From positions 24,084-88,083 of the forward strand of contig JBGSUE010000040.1 in assembly GCA_041753515.1 (NCBI GenBank): a stretch of 64,000 nt of DNA, written 5' to 3'. Of this stretch, positions 7,999 to 16,376 are shown in pieces. The notes beneath the pieces were generated by a model. The model made no database searches and was not told the origin of the DNA. It saw only the letters and a list, made by a program, of their open reading frames with translations. The position numbers and the translations under genes are program-made. This DNA comes from JBGSUE01 sp041753515. Its GTDB lineage: Bacteria; Patescibacteriota; Microgenomatia; UBA10105; UBA927. The number at the start of each line of letters is the position of its first letter. The first letter of the stretch is position 1.

Positions 7999-8856
7999 AT
8001 GGAATTATGGTTTCTGTATGCAGTCGGATCGGTTGTTTTTCTTGCCACATTCTCGCTTTTCACCAAAAAACTGTTCACAAGAGGGTTTGATCCGCTCCTC
8101 TACGGCGGGGCAATGCAGTTTACCGTCGGCGTCATGGCGATCCCGCTGGTATTAATCTACGGATTTTCATTTGATGTTTCTTTCAAAACCGTGACAATTC
8201 TTCTGGTGAGCGGCTTTGTCTACGCTGCCGCCGCATCGCTCAACTATTACGGTCTGTCAAAAACTGAGCTTTCCCGCGCTGCCATCCTCACCTCAACTGC
8301 CGCAATCTGGGGCATGGTCTCGGGATTCGTATTTTTGGGTGAACCGTTCACCTCCCAAAAAATTCTTGCCATCGTCTGCATTATTTCGGCCATTCTGCTG
8401 ATCGAAGGAAAAAACAACAACCTGAAGTTCGCAAAATATGATCTCTTTATCCTCGCCTCGGCTATTTTTTATGCCGTTGGTGCGTCTCTTGATAATATTC
8501 TGGTCAGTCACTCCGATCCGTTTTCCTATCTTATGGTCTCATTCCTGACGGCAGGCACCACAATGCTTCTCATGCATTCACGCCATAATGCGGCTATAGT
8601 CCGATCCACGGCCAGACAAAAGGATTTTATAAAAATGCTCATGCTCAATTCATTTTTTATCCTTTTATCGTATGCCATGATTTTTTCGGCGTATGAAGCG
8701 GACGGTGAAGTATCTGAAGTGTATGCCATCGAACAACTTGAAACCGTACTGACAGCTTTTCTGGGTATACTCATCCTGAGAGAATTCACACGTCTGCCGT
8801 ACAAACTCATTGCAGCAATGCTTGCATTCGCCGGACTCATGATGCTCAAAAAGTAA
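7999..8856 (+). CDS. EamA/DMT-family membrane transporter
   Basis: A 285-residue protein with about ten hydrophobic segments in two similar halves, as in EamA (drug/metabolite transporter) carriers. The segments LSRAAILTSTAAIWGMVSGF and VYAIEQLETVLTAFLGIL end each half in the usual way. An in-frame ATG exists at 7960, but it overlaps dus; the ATG at 7999 is preferred because TATAAT stands 6 bases before it and the protein then starts directly with a membrane helix. Related proteins export metabolites or flip lipid-linked sugars, which could suit this neighbourhood, but no substrate can be inferred. Confidence 0.85.
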   Translation: MELWFLYAVGSVVFLATFSLFTKKLFTRGFDPLLYGGAMQFTVGVMAIPLVLIYGFSFDVSFKTVTILLVSGFVYAAAASLNYYGLSKTELSRAAILTSTAAIWGMVSGFVFLGEPFTSQKILAIVCIISAILLIEGKNNNLKFAKYDLFILASAIFYAVGASLDNILVSHSDPFSYLMVSFLTAGTTMLLMHSRHNAAIVRSTARQKDFIKMLMLNSFFILLSYAMIFSAYEADGEVSEVYAIEQLETVLTAFLGILILREFTRLPYKLIAAMLAFAGLMMLKK

Positions 8857-8865
8857 CTAAATCTC

Positions 8866-8913
8866 ATTATTAGTATATTTCTGATGCACGTGCATTCTAA
8901 ATATACTAATAAT
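8866..8913. repeat. Perfect 15-bp inverted repeat with a palindromic core
   Basis: ATTATTAGTATATTT (8866-8880) is the exact reverse complement of 8899-8913. The 18-bp centre contains the palindrome ATGCACGTGCAT (8884-8895). There is no T-run after it, so it is not a typical terminator. It fills the gap between the EamA gene and the next GT-C gene. Confidence 0.85.
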
Positions 8914-8951
8914 CATATGTACATCTATTTTATTGGATCATCTCAAATACT

Positions 8952-10460
8952 ATGATGCTTCTTGTGATTCTTCTTATACTCAGCGCAACCGTTGCAAACA
9001 TGAGTGCGTTTATTGCCCAAATCGCAGCCCAACCGTCCAATACTGTGTATCTTGGGACCATCCATTACTGGGAAGACTACTTTTTTCTTCTCAATCATTT
9101 TTTTCAGGGAGCTCACGGACAGTGGTTGGCGGTAAACCAGCTCACCCACGATATTCCCGGCACCACAATCATTTATTGGTCCAATGTTCTCATGGGAAAA
9201 ATCGGCGGACTCTTCGGATTGTCTCCCCAATTCACATACTCCCTCAGTGTTCTTATATTGACGTTTCTTTCCCTTGGCGCACTCTTTATTCTGATTCAAA
9301 AACTCGTACCGGAGAAAAAAAAAGCGCTTCTGGCATTTTTCTTTGCCGTCACAGCCACATCATTACCCAACCGTGTCGTATCCGGAGAAACCGGACAGAT
9401 GATCACCTGGCCGTTTCAGATCTGGGGCACGACCCATCTGGCTCTGGACCGCTTAGGCGGTGCCCCCCATCATTTATTTCGAAATGTGCTTGCTTATATA
9501 TTTTTATATTTTCTATTTTCAAAAAAATCCACCATGTCCATTATCGTTGCCTTTTTTCTTGCTTCTGTTAATCCCACACAAGCCCTTCTATCACTTGGCA
9601 TATTCAGCATCGTGAATTGGCAAGACATAAAACGGCTATTACCAACATGGGTTTCCGTAGTGTTTATGACTCTGTGGGTCAACCATGATTTACACTCGGA
9701 AGCATATCGGGTTGCCGCGGCATGGGACGGATCCCAGAATAGTTACACGACTCTGCCGTTTCTGATGGCGTCAATTGGTCCAATTGGACTCATTAGTCTC
9801 ATTGGTCTAATGAAAAAAAATTTTTCCCGTATCGAATTGTTCGGACTCCTGACAATTCTTTCAACATATTTCTATTTCATGACTCCCATCCCGAAACTTC
9901 TCCATGTTTCAAATCTACGGCTTCTTTTTCCCTCAACGCACGTATTTTTCGGCATCTTCGCCGCCAGTGGGGCGTTATATCTTTCAAAAAAAATTCCTCT
10001 CGTCCTCATCCTGATTCTCTACTCTCTTCTCACTATTCCTACTCTCGATTGGGAAATCGGCATGAAAACGTCAAATATCAAACCGAACGACCAGCTCCTC
10101 TATCTCCCTTCCTTGGTGCATGAAGGATTCGTGTATCTGTCTACACAAACTCCCTTTACGGACGTAACCCTCGGCAATCCGGGAAGCCACATGGACATCC
10201 TCATTCCGGCCCTCTCCGGCCACACAACCTATGTTGCCCATTTCTTGGAAACGAAAGATTACCCCCGAAAAAAGGCAGAAACGGAAAAATTCTATTCACT
10301 GCAGTTGACACCGGATAAAGCACAAAAATGGCTGACCGAAAATACCATCAGATATATTTTGTTTACGAAGTATGATGGAGATAAAACGAAGTTTGAAGAA
10401 AATTACAGCTTCCTGAAACCCGCATTTTCCAATCCGGAAAGTACGGTCTATCAATTCTAA
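8952..10460 (+). CDS. GT-C-like polytopic membrane glycosyltransferase, family 1
   Basis: A 502-residue membrane protein. After a first helix comes HYWEDYFFLLNHFFQGAHG, then LTHDIPGTT and LMGKIGGLFG; Asp in EDY is the candidate acidic residue of the first outside loop. Many helices follow, and the soluble C-terminal domain has LSGHTTYVAHFLETKDY, FYSLQLTPDKAQKWL and IRYILFTKYDGD, closely matching the protein at 11923-13569. Residues 274-285 are built by a 9-bp tandem repeat as (S/P/L)-I-(G/S) triplets. The start may be 8952 or the next codon but one ATG at 8955. No clear -10 box or ribosome site precedes it. It overlaps the toxin gene end by 4 bases, convergently. Confidence 0.72.
   Translation: MMLLVILLILSATVANMSAFIAQIAAQPSNTVYLGTIHYWEDYFFLLNHFFQGAHGQWLAVNQLTHDIPGTTIIYWSNVLMGKIGGLFGLSPQFTYSLSVLILTFLSLGALFILIQKLVPEKKKALLAFFFAVTATSLPNRVVSGETGQMITWPFQIWGTTHLALDRLGGAPHHLFRNVLAYIFLYFLFSKKSTMSIIVAFFLASVNPTQALLSLGIFSIVNWQDIKRLLPTWVSVVFMTLWVNHDLHSEAYRVAAAWDGSQNSYTTLPFLMASIGPIGLISLIGLMKKNFSRIELFGLLTILSTYFYFMTPIPKLLHVSNLRLLFPSTHVFFGIFAASGALYLSKKIPLVLILILYSLLTIPTLDWEIGMKTSNIKPNDQLLYLPSLVHEGFVYLSTQTPFTDVTLGNPGSHMDILIPALSGHTTYVAHFLETKDYPRKKAETEKFYSLQLTPDKAQKWLTENTIRYILFTKYDGDKTKFEENYSFLKPAFSNPESTVYQF
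9772..9807. repeat. Nonamer tandem repeat inside a GT-C gene
   Basis: Four 9-bp units: CAATTGGTC, CAATTGGAC, TCATTAGTC, TCATTGGTC. Nine bases are three codons, so the protein gains the tripeptide pattern SIG-PIG-LIS-LIG inside a hydrophobic stretch. Confidence 0.8.
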
Positions 10461-10711
10461 TTATAATGCACGGTAATTGACAAAATTTCTATCGCATCTT
10501 TGTCAGGACGGAAAACAAATAAGGCTCGGTATTTCCTATCGATCCTAAACGAATAGACTCCGAATTCTTTCGGTTCAAGTTTTTCAACATGAAGACCCGG
10601 ATGGTTAATATTGGTGGTAATGAGAACTGCTTTTGCGTCAAATTTTTTCCTGATACCGTGACGAAGGAGGTCGTCTTTCAGCTTCTTTTTTATCGGCAGG
10701 ACTGGCGGCAT
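10457..10711 (-). CDS. RelE/ParE-family toxin
   Basis: An 84-residue protein typical in size for RelE/ParE-superfamily toxins. The C-terminal half, with EFGVYSFRIDRKYRALFVF and a final strand AIEILSITVHYN, matches the family core in which basic residues contact mRNA on the ribosome. It lies 6 bases after the RHH-type antitoxin gene on the minus strand, the usual order for such modules. Whether it cuts mRNA (RelE/YoeB) or inhibits gyrase (ParE) cannot be decided. It sits between two family-1 GT-C genes in an accessory region. Confidence 0.8.
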   Translation of the reverse strand: MPPVLPIKKKLKDDLLRHGIRKKFDAKAVLITTNINHPGLHVEKLEPKEFGVYSFRIDRKYRALFVFRPDKDAIEILSITVHYN

Positions 10712-10717
10712 ATGAGC

Positions 10718-11002
10718 TCATGTAAAATAATCACTCTGTGAGAGTGCGCTTTTCAGGTCTTTCAGAAAATCAGGGGAATATTTTCCGGTATTTTGAAAAC
10801 CGGATAAAATTTTGGCTATAGAACGGGTAGAGGGCGGATCAAGAGGTAGGACACTCGCCTGGTCAACAAGTTCGGGTTTATGGCGCACCAGGCGCAAAAC
10901 CGCGCGAAAAAGCTCGCTGCGGCTGGCAAAACCGTATTTGGAAACCATTGAGTCAATAAAACTGACTTGATCGGATGGAAGTGAAATATTCACGGAACTC
11001 AT
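10718..11002 (-). CDS. Ribbon-helix-helix antitoxin (CopG/ParD-like)
   Basis: A 94-residue protein beginning SSVNISLPSDQVSFID, the DNA-binding ribbon, followed by GFASRSELFRAVLRL, the RHH helices. The rest would wrap the toxin. The open frame continues upstream to 11065, but the ATG at 11002 is chosen because the RHH fold starts there and an almost ideal promoter (TTGACA, 18 bases, TATAGT) ends 6 bases before it. It is the first gene of the module. Direct repeats ACCAAACT in the promoter suggest that it represses itself, as is known for RHH antitoxins. Confidence 0.82.
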   Translation of the reverse strand: MSSVNISLPSDQVSFIDSMVSKYGFASRSELFRAVLRLVRHKPELVDQASVLPLDPPSTRSIAKILSGFQNTGKYSPDFLKDLKSALSQSDYFT

Positions 11003-11038
11003 AACCAAACTATACCAAACTTTGCCAATTTTTGTCAA
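11003..11038 (-). promoter_or_regulatory. Toxin-antitoxin promoter with operator-like direct repeats
   Basis: On the minus strand TTGACA (11033-11038), an 18-bp spacer, TATAGT (11009-11014) and 6 bases to the ATG. On the plus strand ACCAAACT occurs at 11004-11011 and 11014-11021, 10 bp apart, across the -10 box. Confidence 0.78.
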
Positions 11039-11106
11039 AACCAATTTCCCCAACCCCCGACCCAATCGGAGCCTCGGAAAATGGATGGACGTGATGGTAT
11101 TTTCAA

Positions 11107-11124
11107 ATACCCAGTATTGGGTAT
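11107..11124. other. Small hairpin, possible weak terminator
   Basis: ATACCCA-GTAT-TGGGTAT is a perfect 7-bp stem downstream of the small membrane-protein gene on the minus strand. Only a short T-run (TTT) follows on that strand, so termination is uncertain. Confidence 0.4.
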
Positions 11125-11215
11125 CTCAAAACACCAAGGCATACGACAATGAAACTACAACGACAGAGCAAACAACGCTCCGGCCTGGGTGTTGACGAAC
11201 TTATGTTGTGGGGGT

Positions 11216-11650
11216 CTATTGGGTATCGCGCACGCGGTCACCGGTTTCAACCTCTTCAGACTGCGGGGTAACCATACCCTGAAAAACCGCAGCCAATATT
11301 CCAGCTGAACAGATTGAAAACAGAATCGGCAGTACAACCGTGAGGTAGTACATATTACCGATAAACGTGAAAATCGATGCCACTCCGACCAAAATGTGAA
11401 CGGCAATCATCCCATTTTTTCCGTTACCGTCTGTCCAGCCCCATGACAATGCAATCCCCAAAATTCCGATCAGGAGGAAACACATGTATCCCAAGAAAAT
11501 CCACACTTCGTGAAGCGGATTTCCACCTGAAAGATTGACGCCAGCAACGATCGCCAGCATCAGATTTCCAACAACACCTGCGGTCGGGAGGATTCCCAAC
11601 CCCATGGCGGCCGCAAGTTGCAGCCGTTGTTCAGCAGACAGTTTGTTCAT
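11216..11650 (-). CDS. Small four-helix membrane protein of unknown function
   Basis: A 144-residue protein with about four membrane segments (roughly 15-35, 45-70, 80-100, 105-125) and a charged tail ending EEVETGDRVRDTQ. I do not recognise a family. Unlike most first genes here it has a good Shine-Dalgarno sequence, GAGGAG (11657-11662 on the other strand), 6 bases before the ATG, and so a real leader. It stands alone between the toxin-antitoxin module and a GT-C gene. The different start signal may mean a different expression mode or foreign origin; nothing more can be said. Confidence 0.75.
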   Translation of the reverse strand: MNKLSAEQRLQLAAAMGLGILPTAGVVGNLMLAIVAGVNLSGGNPLHEVWIFLGYMCFLLIGILGIALSWGWTDGNGKNGMIAVHILVGVASIFTFIGNMYYLTVVLPILFSICSAGILAAVFQGMVTPQSEEVETGDRVRDTQ

Positions 11651-11837
11651 TTTTTACTCCTCTTATGTGAATTTTTGAAAAACGCCGGAGATGAAGAGAA
11701 TTATGTCTCACCATATCCGGCGTTTCCATCTGAGGAGTATGTGTATGCCTTGTTAATGTACTGGAAGAAACACGATATATTTAAAGCCAGCAAGATAGAC
11801 TCACATCATGATCAACCTGGCCAGGAGTCTATCAAAA

Positions 11838-11859
11838 GAAGAAGAAGAAGAAGAAGAAG
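11838..11859. repeat. (GAA)7 trinucleotide repeat
   Basis: Seven GAA units plus G in the 272-bp gap between the small membrane protein and the GT-C gene at 11923. I see no gene in that gap; the only open frame looks like chance. Confidence 0.85.
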
Positions 11860-11909
11860 TCAAGACTATAGGGCTAATTTCGAGGCTGGAAACGGACACC
11901 ATAATCCGA

Positions 11910-11922
11910 TAAAATAGAGCGT
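11910..11922 (+). promoter_or_regulatory. -10 box TAAAAT placed for a leaderless start at 11923
   Basis: TAAAAT (11910-11915) is followed by 7 bases and the ATG. No Shine-Dalgarno sequence is present. Confidence 0.6.
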
Positions 11923-13569
11923 ATGGTCATGAAAAAATATTTTGAACCCGTCTTTGTCGCCCTCTTCATCATCTTCATGACGGCGGTCAACCTGTGGCAC
12001 GTGATCTACCACGCACAATCACGGCCGCCAAATACGGTATATGTGGGCATCTCCCACCACTACGAAGACTACTTCTACTACCTCTCCCAACTCACCCAGG
12101 GAGCGCAAAAATCGTGGGAAGTGAAAAATCTCTACACATCCGAACCCATCCCGGCGACTCCTCTCTGGTGGGTAAATATTATACTCGGAAAAGTGTCAGC
12201 ACTCCTACATGTCCCTGTATTTACCGTATATACAGCATCGCTTTTTGCCGCGACGCCACTACTTTTGGCAACGCTGTACCTGGGCTCGCGTATGCTTTTT
12301 CCAAAAAATACTAACCTTCGTCTGGGGACTCTCCTCATAACTGTTCTTGCAACAGCAGGTTATAGATATATTGACGGTCGGATTGATCCAATTGTGTATT
12401 TCTATAACTATACGAGCTCTCTCAACAGGCTTGGCGGTGTCACGCATCTCATGCTCCAAAACATCCTGTCTCTTCTGATCATTCTTTATGGCTCCGCGAT
12501 CATTGAATCCGACAAAAAAATAAGTAGAAATACCCTTATTGTGAGCATAAGCGCATTCCTTCTGGCTTTCATCAACCCCGTATATGTTGTCCTTGATGCT
12601 GTGGCAATCTCGCTTGTTGCGCTAACCCGTATTCGCAGAAAACTTCTCACGAGTGCCCTTATTATCGGCATTCCACTGCTGATTCCATATATCCTCATGC
12701 AACGCACATTTGATATCCCCTTCTACCAGTATTTCCGCTGGTGGGAGTCATCGGTCCTTCGCGCCCCCACATACAACTTTTGGCACTCGTACGGCATCCT
12801 CATCTATCTTCTCCCTTTGGGGGTTATCCCATTTTTAAAAAAAGGCGGGGCTCTGCGGTGGACCGGACTTGTCTGGGCAGTTCTCCCAGTCATCATGTAT
12901 TGGTCCCCCATCCCCGGCATTCTCCACATCCCGGTCTTCCGTCTCACCCAGCCGCCACAGTACCTAATCCTCGGGGCCATTGCAGCGGAGGGCTTATGGA
13001 TCCTTTGTCATCCCGAACTTGTTTCGGGATCCCGTTTCATTAACTGGATGCTGAAACGAGTTCAGCATGACGGGAAAAAAATATACAATCATAATAATTC
13101 TAAAATAATTCTATTTTGGTTATTAACTACTCTATTTCTCATTAATCAATACCCGATGCTCTACGAGGAAGTGCGGGCGCGGCGCGACAACTACACCCTT
13201 ATCTCATGGCTCAACCATATGGATAAAAACCTGTACGAAGGACTTATGACTTTTTCTACCATGCCGCATAATCAGATAGCTCTTGCATTCAACAATCTGG
13301 AACTCATCGTGCCGGCAATTTCGGGACACACAGTTTACCAGGCCCACCGGTCGCTGACCCTTGAGTATCCGCGCAAAATCGGTGAGGCAGCAACATTTTT
13401 CACTATGCAGCTTACCCCGTCCGATGCGCTGTCATTTCTTAAAACCAACACCATCGGCTACATCCTCTGGAGAAAATCAGACGGCGACAGACGCGAATTT
13501 GAGGCATACTATCCATTCCTCACTAAAACCTATGAAAATTCTACTCTCATCATCTATACTGTGCAGTAA
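11923..13569 (+). CDS. GT-C-like polytopic membrane glycosyltransferase, family 1, with in-frame palindromic insertion
   Basis: A 548-residue membrane protein. The first outside loop has HHYEDYFYYLSQLTQGAQ, YTSEPIPATP and ILGKVSALL; the C-terminal domain has SGHTVYQAHRSLTLEYP, FFTMQLTPSDALSFL and IGYILWRKSDGD. It is the closest relative in the window of the protein at 8952-10460. Residues 362-383, starting CHPELVSGS and ending KRVQHDG, are encoded by a palindromic element (13007-13071) that keeps the frame and lies in a loop before a membrane helix; the paralogue lacks it. The promoter box TAAAAT lies 7 bases before ATG. The stop overlaps the next start as TAATG. Role as for the family: sugar transfer outside the membrane, acceptor unknown. 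Confidence 0.74.
   Translation: MVMKKYFEPVFVALFIIFMTAVNLWHVIYHAQSRPPNTVYVGISHHYEDYFYYLSQLTQGAQKSWEVKNLYTSEPIPATPLWWVNIILGKVSALLHVPVFTVYTASLFAATPLLLATLYLGSRMLFPKNTNLRLGTLLITVLATAGYRYIDGRIDPIVYFYNYTSSLNRLGGVTHLMLQNILSLLIILYGSAIIESDKKISRNTLIVSISAFLLAFINPVYVVLDAVAISLVALTRIRRKLLTSALIIGIPLLIPYILMQRTFDIPFYQYFRWWESSVLRAPTYNFWHSYGILIYLLPLGVIPFLKKGGALRWTGLVWAVLPVIMYWSPIPGILHIPVFRLTQPPQYLILGAIAAEGLWILCHPELVSGSRFINWMLKRVQHDGKKIYNHNNSKIILFWLLTTLFLINQYPMLYEEVRARRDNYTLISWLNHMDKNLYEGLMTFSTMPHNQIALAFNNLELIVPAISGHTVYQAHRSLTLEYPRKIGEAATFFTMQLTPSDALSFLKTNTIGYILWRKSDGDRREFEAYYPFLTKTYENSTLIIYTVQ
13007..13071. repeat. Class C palindromic element inside a coding sequence
   Basis: Begins GTCATCCCGAACTTG and ends GAGTTCAGCATGAC, with an inner hairpin CCCGAACTTGTTTCGGG. 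Its ends match those of the class A and B elements. It is translated in frame within the GT-C gene. Confidence 0.85.
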
Positions 13570-14780
13570 TGCACAATAAGCACTTCATCATTCTTCTTCT
13601 TTGTGCCGGATTCCTGTTCAGATTGTACTTCTTTTCCTGGACGGAAACGCGCCTTATCCATGATATGGAAACCAACCATACGCATGCTCTGACTCTCATG
13701 GAGGGTAAGATTGCCACCGACTGCTGCAATAAAAACGTGGAATATAGCATGTTTTTGGCAATAATCTACTCTATCTTTAAAACCACAGAATTGTATCCCG
13801 TCAAAATACTCCAGATTCTCATGGATGTTTCGACAGGATTCCTGCTGTATCTCACTGCACAAAAAATCAACAAAAAATCAGCTATTCCTGTACTCATCCT
13901 CTATCTGTTCAATCCGTTGACCAGCGCATTTACCGGATTACGGCTTGCCGAAATACTTACGATTTGGTACATCACACTTATTGCGTACGTTCTCACACTC
14001 AAAAAATCACCGCTCCTATGGCTGGCAGTCGGACTACTTCTCGGAAATCTCGTATTCGTGAGGCTCCAATTCTTTTACTTCTCCGTAGTCTTTATTATAT
14101 TATTGGTATTACAAAATAAATTCCGGCTGAGTGTTTTTATTTTACTGTGTTCCGGATTTCTTCTGGGTAGTGCCTATATGCCTATTGCCAATTATGCCAA
14201 TTACGGAAAAGCGTCCTTCACCCCGCCATACAACTGGATGTGGGGAGTGGGACTGTATTCCAATTTTTACCGCGAAACGCGCAAGAGCGAAATAGAATCA
14301 CCGCTCAATAAAACGCCAAATCTCACCGAATGGCGGATTTTCGATGAATACCTGTACGCGGATTCGCTTGAAACAACTGCCAATCTCGAAAAAAAATACA
14401 AAGCACTTTTTATAGAAAAAATCCGTACAGATTGGCTCCTGTTTACGAAACACCAGATGCAGAATATCATATGGTTGTGGGATAAAAACCACCTATCCGA
14501 ATACATCGACCCATACTACCCTGCCAATGAAATCCCTGTTCGTATATATAATTTCATATTATTGGTTTTGTCTGTATTTGGATTTTCGCACTACGCAAAG
14601 CGAAAAACTCTCCGCGACCCCTTTTCCCTTTTGACCTTTTCCCTGTTTCTGTATATCACGTTCATGTTTTCCCTCGTTTCAAACGAATCCCGCCAGACTC
14701 TTGCGTTTTATCCCCTCATCTTCCTCTGGGCCGGATACGGAATATCAAATACATTTAGTTTTAAAACTGATCAATCCTAA
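13569..14780 (+). CDS. GT-C-like membrane protein (ArnT/PMT-like superfamily)
   Basis: A 403-residue membrane protein starting within the stop of the preceding gene (TAATG), hence coupled to it. A first helix (about 5-22) leads to a loop with TRLIHDMETNHTHALTLMEG, where Asp or Glu would be the acidic residue expected in this superfamily; then LYLFNPLTSAFTGLRLAEIL, which resembles NPFTSGYVGVGLSEVL of 32817-34091 and NPFTSAYAGVILTETV of 38481-39728. The last part has two or three helices and a short tail. So it belongs with those two proteins (family 2) rather than family 1. Acceptor and donor unknown. Confidence 0.68.
   Translation: MHNKHFIILLLCAGFLFRLYFFSWTETRLIHDMETNHTHALTLMEGKIATDCCNKNVEYSMFLAIIYSIFKTTELYPVKILQILMDVSTGFLLYLTAQKINKKSAIPVLILYLFNPLTSAFTGLRLAEILTIWYITLIAYVLTLKKSPLLWLAVGLLLGNLVFVRLQFFYFSVVFIILLVLQNKFRLSVFILLCSGFLLGSAYMPIANYANYGKASFTPPYNWMWGVGLYSNFYRETRKSEIESPLNKTPNLTEWRIFDEYLYADSLETTANLEKKYKALFIEKIRTDWLLFTKHQMQNIIWLWDKNHLSEYIDPYYPANEIPVRIYNFILLVLSVFGFSHYAKRKTLRDPFSLLTFSLFLYITFMFSLVSNESRQTLAFYPLIFLWAGYGISNTFSFKTDQS
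14619..14648. repeat. Degenerate CCTTTTC heptamer repeat inside a GT-C gene
   Basis: Units CCTTTTC, CCTTTTG, (A)CCTTTTC, CCTGTTT with one slip. They encode FSLLTFSLF within a membrane helix. The same unit recurs at 58477-58511. Confidence 0.6.
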
Positions 14781-14787
14781 CAAAGGA

Positions 14788-14887
14788 TGTCATCGCGAGC
14801 CAAGCTCAGCTTGGCGTGGCGATCTAAATCGGAATTCAAATCATCCCCACGGGATTGCTTCTCCGTGGGAACGGTATCGCAATGACA
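14788..14887. repeat. Class B palindromic element (GTCATCGCGAG...CGCAATGAC)
   Basis: Starts TGTCATCGCGAGCCAAGC, contains the palindrome GCCAAGCTCAGCTTGGC, and ends GTATCGCAATGACA. It lies between two GT-C genes. Two more copies are at 31855-31936 and 37661-37755. Confidence 0.85.
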
Positions 14888-14953
14888 TTTTTCTTTGAAA
14901 ATTTCTGAATCTGTAGAGAATATATATTTCAGATGAATCATGATTCAATCAAC

Positions 14954-14987
14954 TTGGTATTCATTATCGTAAAGTATAATGTAGTTC
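14954..14987 (+). promoter_or_regulatory. -10 box TATAAT placed for a leaderless start at 14988
   Basis: TATAAT (14975-14980) lies 7 bases before the ATG. TTGGTA (14954-14959) may serve as -35, though the 15-bp spacer is short. Confidence 0.62.
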
Positions 14988-16376
14988 ATGAATATACTAG
15001 TAAAAATTCTTATTGGTATCACGACGGGGGTACTCATCATCCACTTCCTGTTCGCATGGATGGTCACCAATGTCGACACATCCTACTTTCATGCATTTGC
15101 CAACTACATCCGGACTGGTGTGTATGAACACTTCATGCTCTATGAATACAAAAAACCGCTCACCAATAATGCACCACTGTACAGTGTTTTGCTTGCGTCC
15201 GTTTACGCGTTTCCCTCATCCGATATCCTCCTTCATGCCGTCCAGCTTGCCATGCTCGTCCACACCGGATATATGGTCTTCCGGATGCTTCTTCGATATA
15301 CCGGAAAATCATTGGCAATCATCAGCGGCTCTATAACAATTCTTATCCCGGGAAACCTAGCGTATGCATCCCACATCATGAGTGAAATCACCATGCAGTA
15401 TTTTTTTACCTCCTATATGTACCTCCTATGGGAAAATGTCCACACAAAAAAAACATCATACCTAACCCAGGCTGTATTCATGGGGTTTGCCATGGGTCTC
15501 GTCCGGTACTCATACATCATCTGCGGTCCACTTGCACTAGCCTATCTTCTTCGGACTCACAGAAAAATCGACAAAACATATATTTTTCCGGCAGTTGGCA
15601 TTGTGGTCATCCTTGTCTGGATGTTGGTCCACAAAGGGATAACCGGAGTTTTTGGTTTGTCGGACTTCTCACGATTACGGTACAACATGGTCATGATGTA
15701 TGAAGCGCAGGTAAGTCCTCCGGAGGCGGACCCTTCAACTATAGAACTGCATTCGTTTCTGCCGGAAGGATTTGACCTGAGAAAACCTTTTTGGGAATTT
15801 GAACCCTATATCAATCCGATAACCGGCAATGATTTTCAGGAACTGGACCGGATTGTGGGTTCAGCCGGTATTGCAGCACTTCGATCACACCCGGAAAAAC
15901 TCATAACGATTGCATTCTATAATTTTTTCAAACTCCACAACGTAGATTACCCCCACCAGACGCCCTATTCTCCAAGCCTTGCAGACTTCGGTAATCCGGA
16001 TGCTGAATTTCCCAACTATTGCACAACATTTAAAACATTGCGTACCTGCGAACCGATCATTTCACTCCCCTTTTCGGTGCCTGTCTGGAATAGTATATTT
16101 ATTCTCTTCAACTGGTTTTACCGGTTTATATTCCCCATCTGGAGCATCTGGATATTTTTTCCGGCACTTTTCTATAGTCTGGCGAAAAACAGGAAAACAC
16201 GTTTGTTGGCTTTGTTTTATATTGCTGCCCGCATACCGATAGCAGTCTTCACGTTTCCCCATGCCCGTTATCTTGTCCCGTTCTACCCGGTCATGATGAT
16301 GATGACAATGCTGTTTCTTTCTGATGCCGTACGATTGTTTCGTAATACGTATACGTCTTTCTCAATCCGTCCATAA
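14988..16376 (+). CDS. GT-C-like membrane protein (ArnT/PMT-like superfamily)
   Basis: A 462-residue membrane protein with a first helix (about 8-28), a loop containing TNVDTSYFHAFANYIRTGVY, and roughly ten more helices. LYSVLLASVYAFP and ITMQYFFTSYMYLLWENV are typical of this superfamily; the late loop between about 235 and 340 is soluble and ends with PFPHARYLVPFYP-like residues (FPHARYLVPFYPVMM), a common C-terminal signature of ArnT-like proteins. Its own promoter is a TATAAT box 7 bases before the ATG. The 3' end overlaps the convergent SDR gene by 86 bases, an unusually long antisense overlap. Substrate unknown. Confidence 0.7.
   Translation: MNILVKILIGITTGVLIIHFLFAWMVTNVDTSYFHAFANYIRTGVYEHFMLYEYKKPLTNNAPLYSVLLASVYAFPSSDILLHAVQLAMLVHTGYMVFRMLLRYTGKSLAIISGSITILIPGNLAYASHIMSEITMQYFFTSYMYLLWENVHTKKTSYLTQAVFMGFAMGLVRYSYIICGPLALAYLLRTHRKIDKTYIFPAVGIVVILVWMLVHKGITGVFGLSDFSRLRYNMVMMYEAQVSPPEADPSTIELHSFLPEGFDLRKPFWEFEPYINPITGNDFQELDRIVGSAGIAALRSHPEKLITIAFYNFFKLHNVDYPHQTPYSPSLADFGNPDAEFPNYCTTFKTLRTCEPIISLPFSVPVWNSIFILFNWFYRFIFPIWSIWIFFPALFYSLAKNRKTRLLALFYIAARIPIAVFTFPHARYLVPFYPVMMMMTMLFLSDAVRLFRNTYTSFSIRP

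Noticed and set aside
11618..11917. Open frame of 99 codons on the plus strand
   Set aside because: It contains the (GAA)7 run and antisense sequence of the small membrane protein, with no start signal or recognisable fold.
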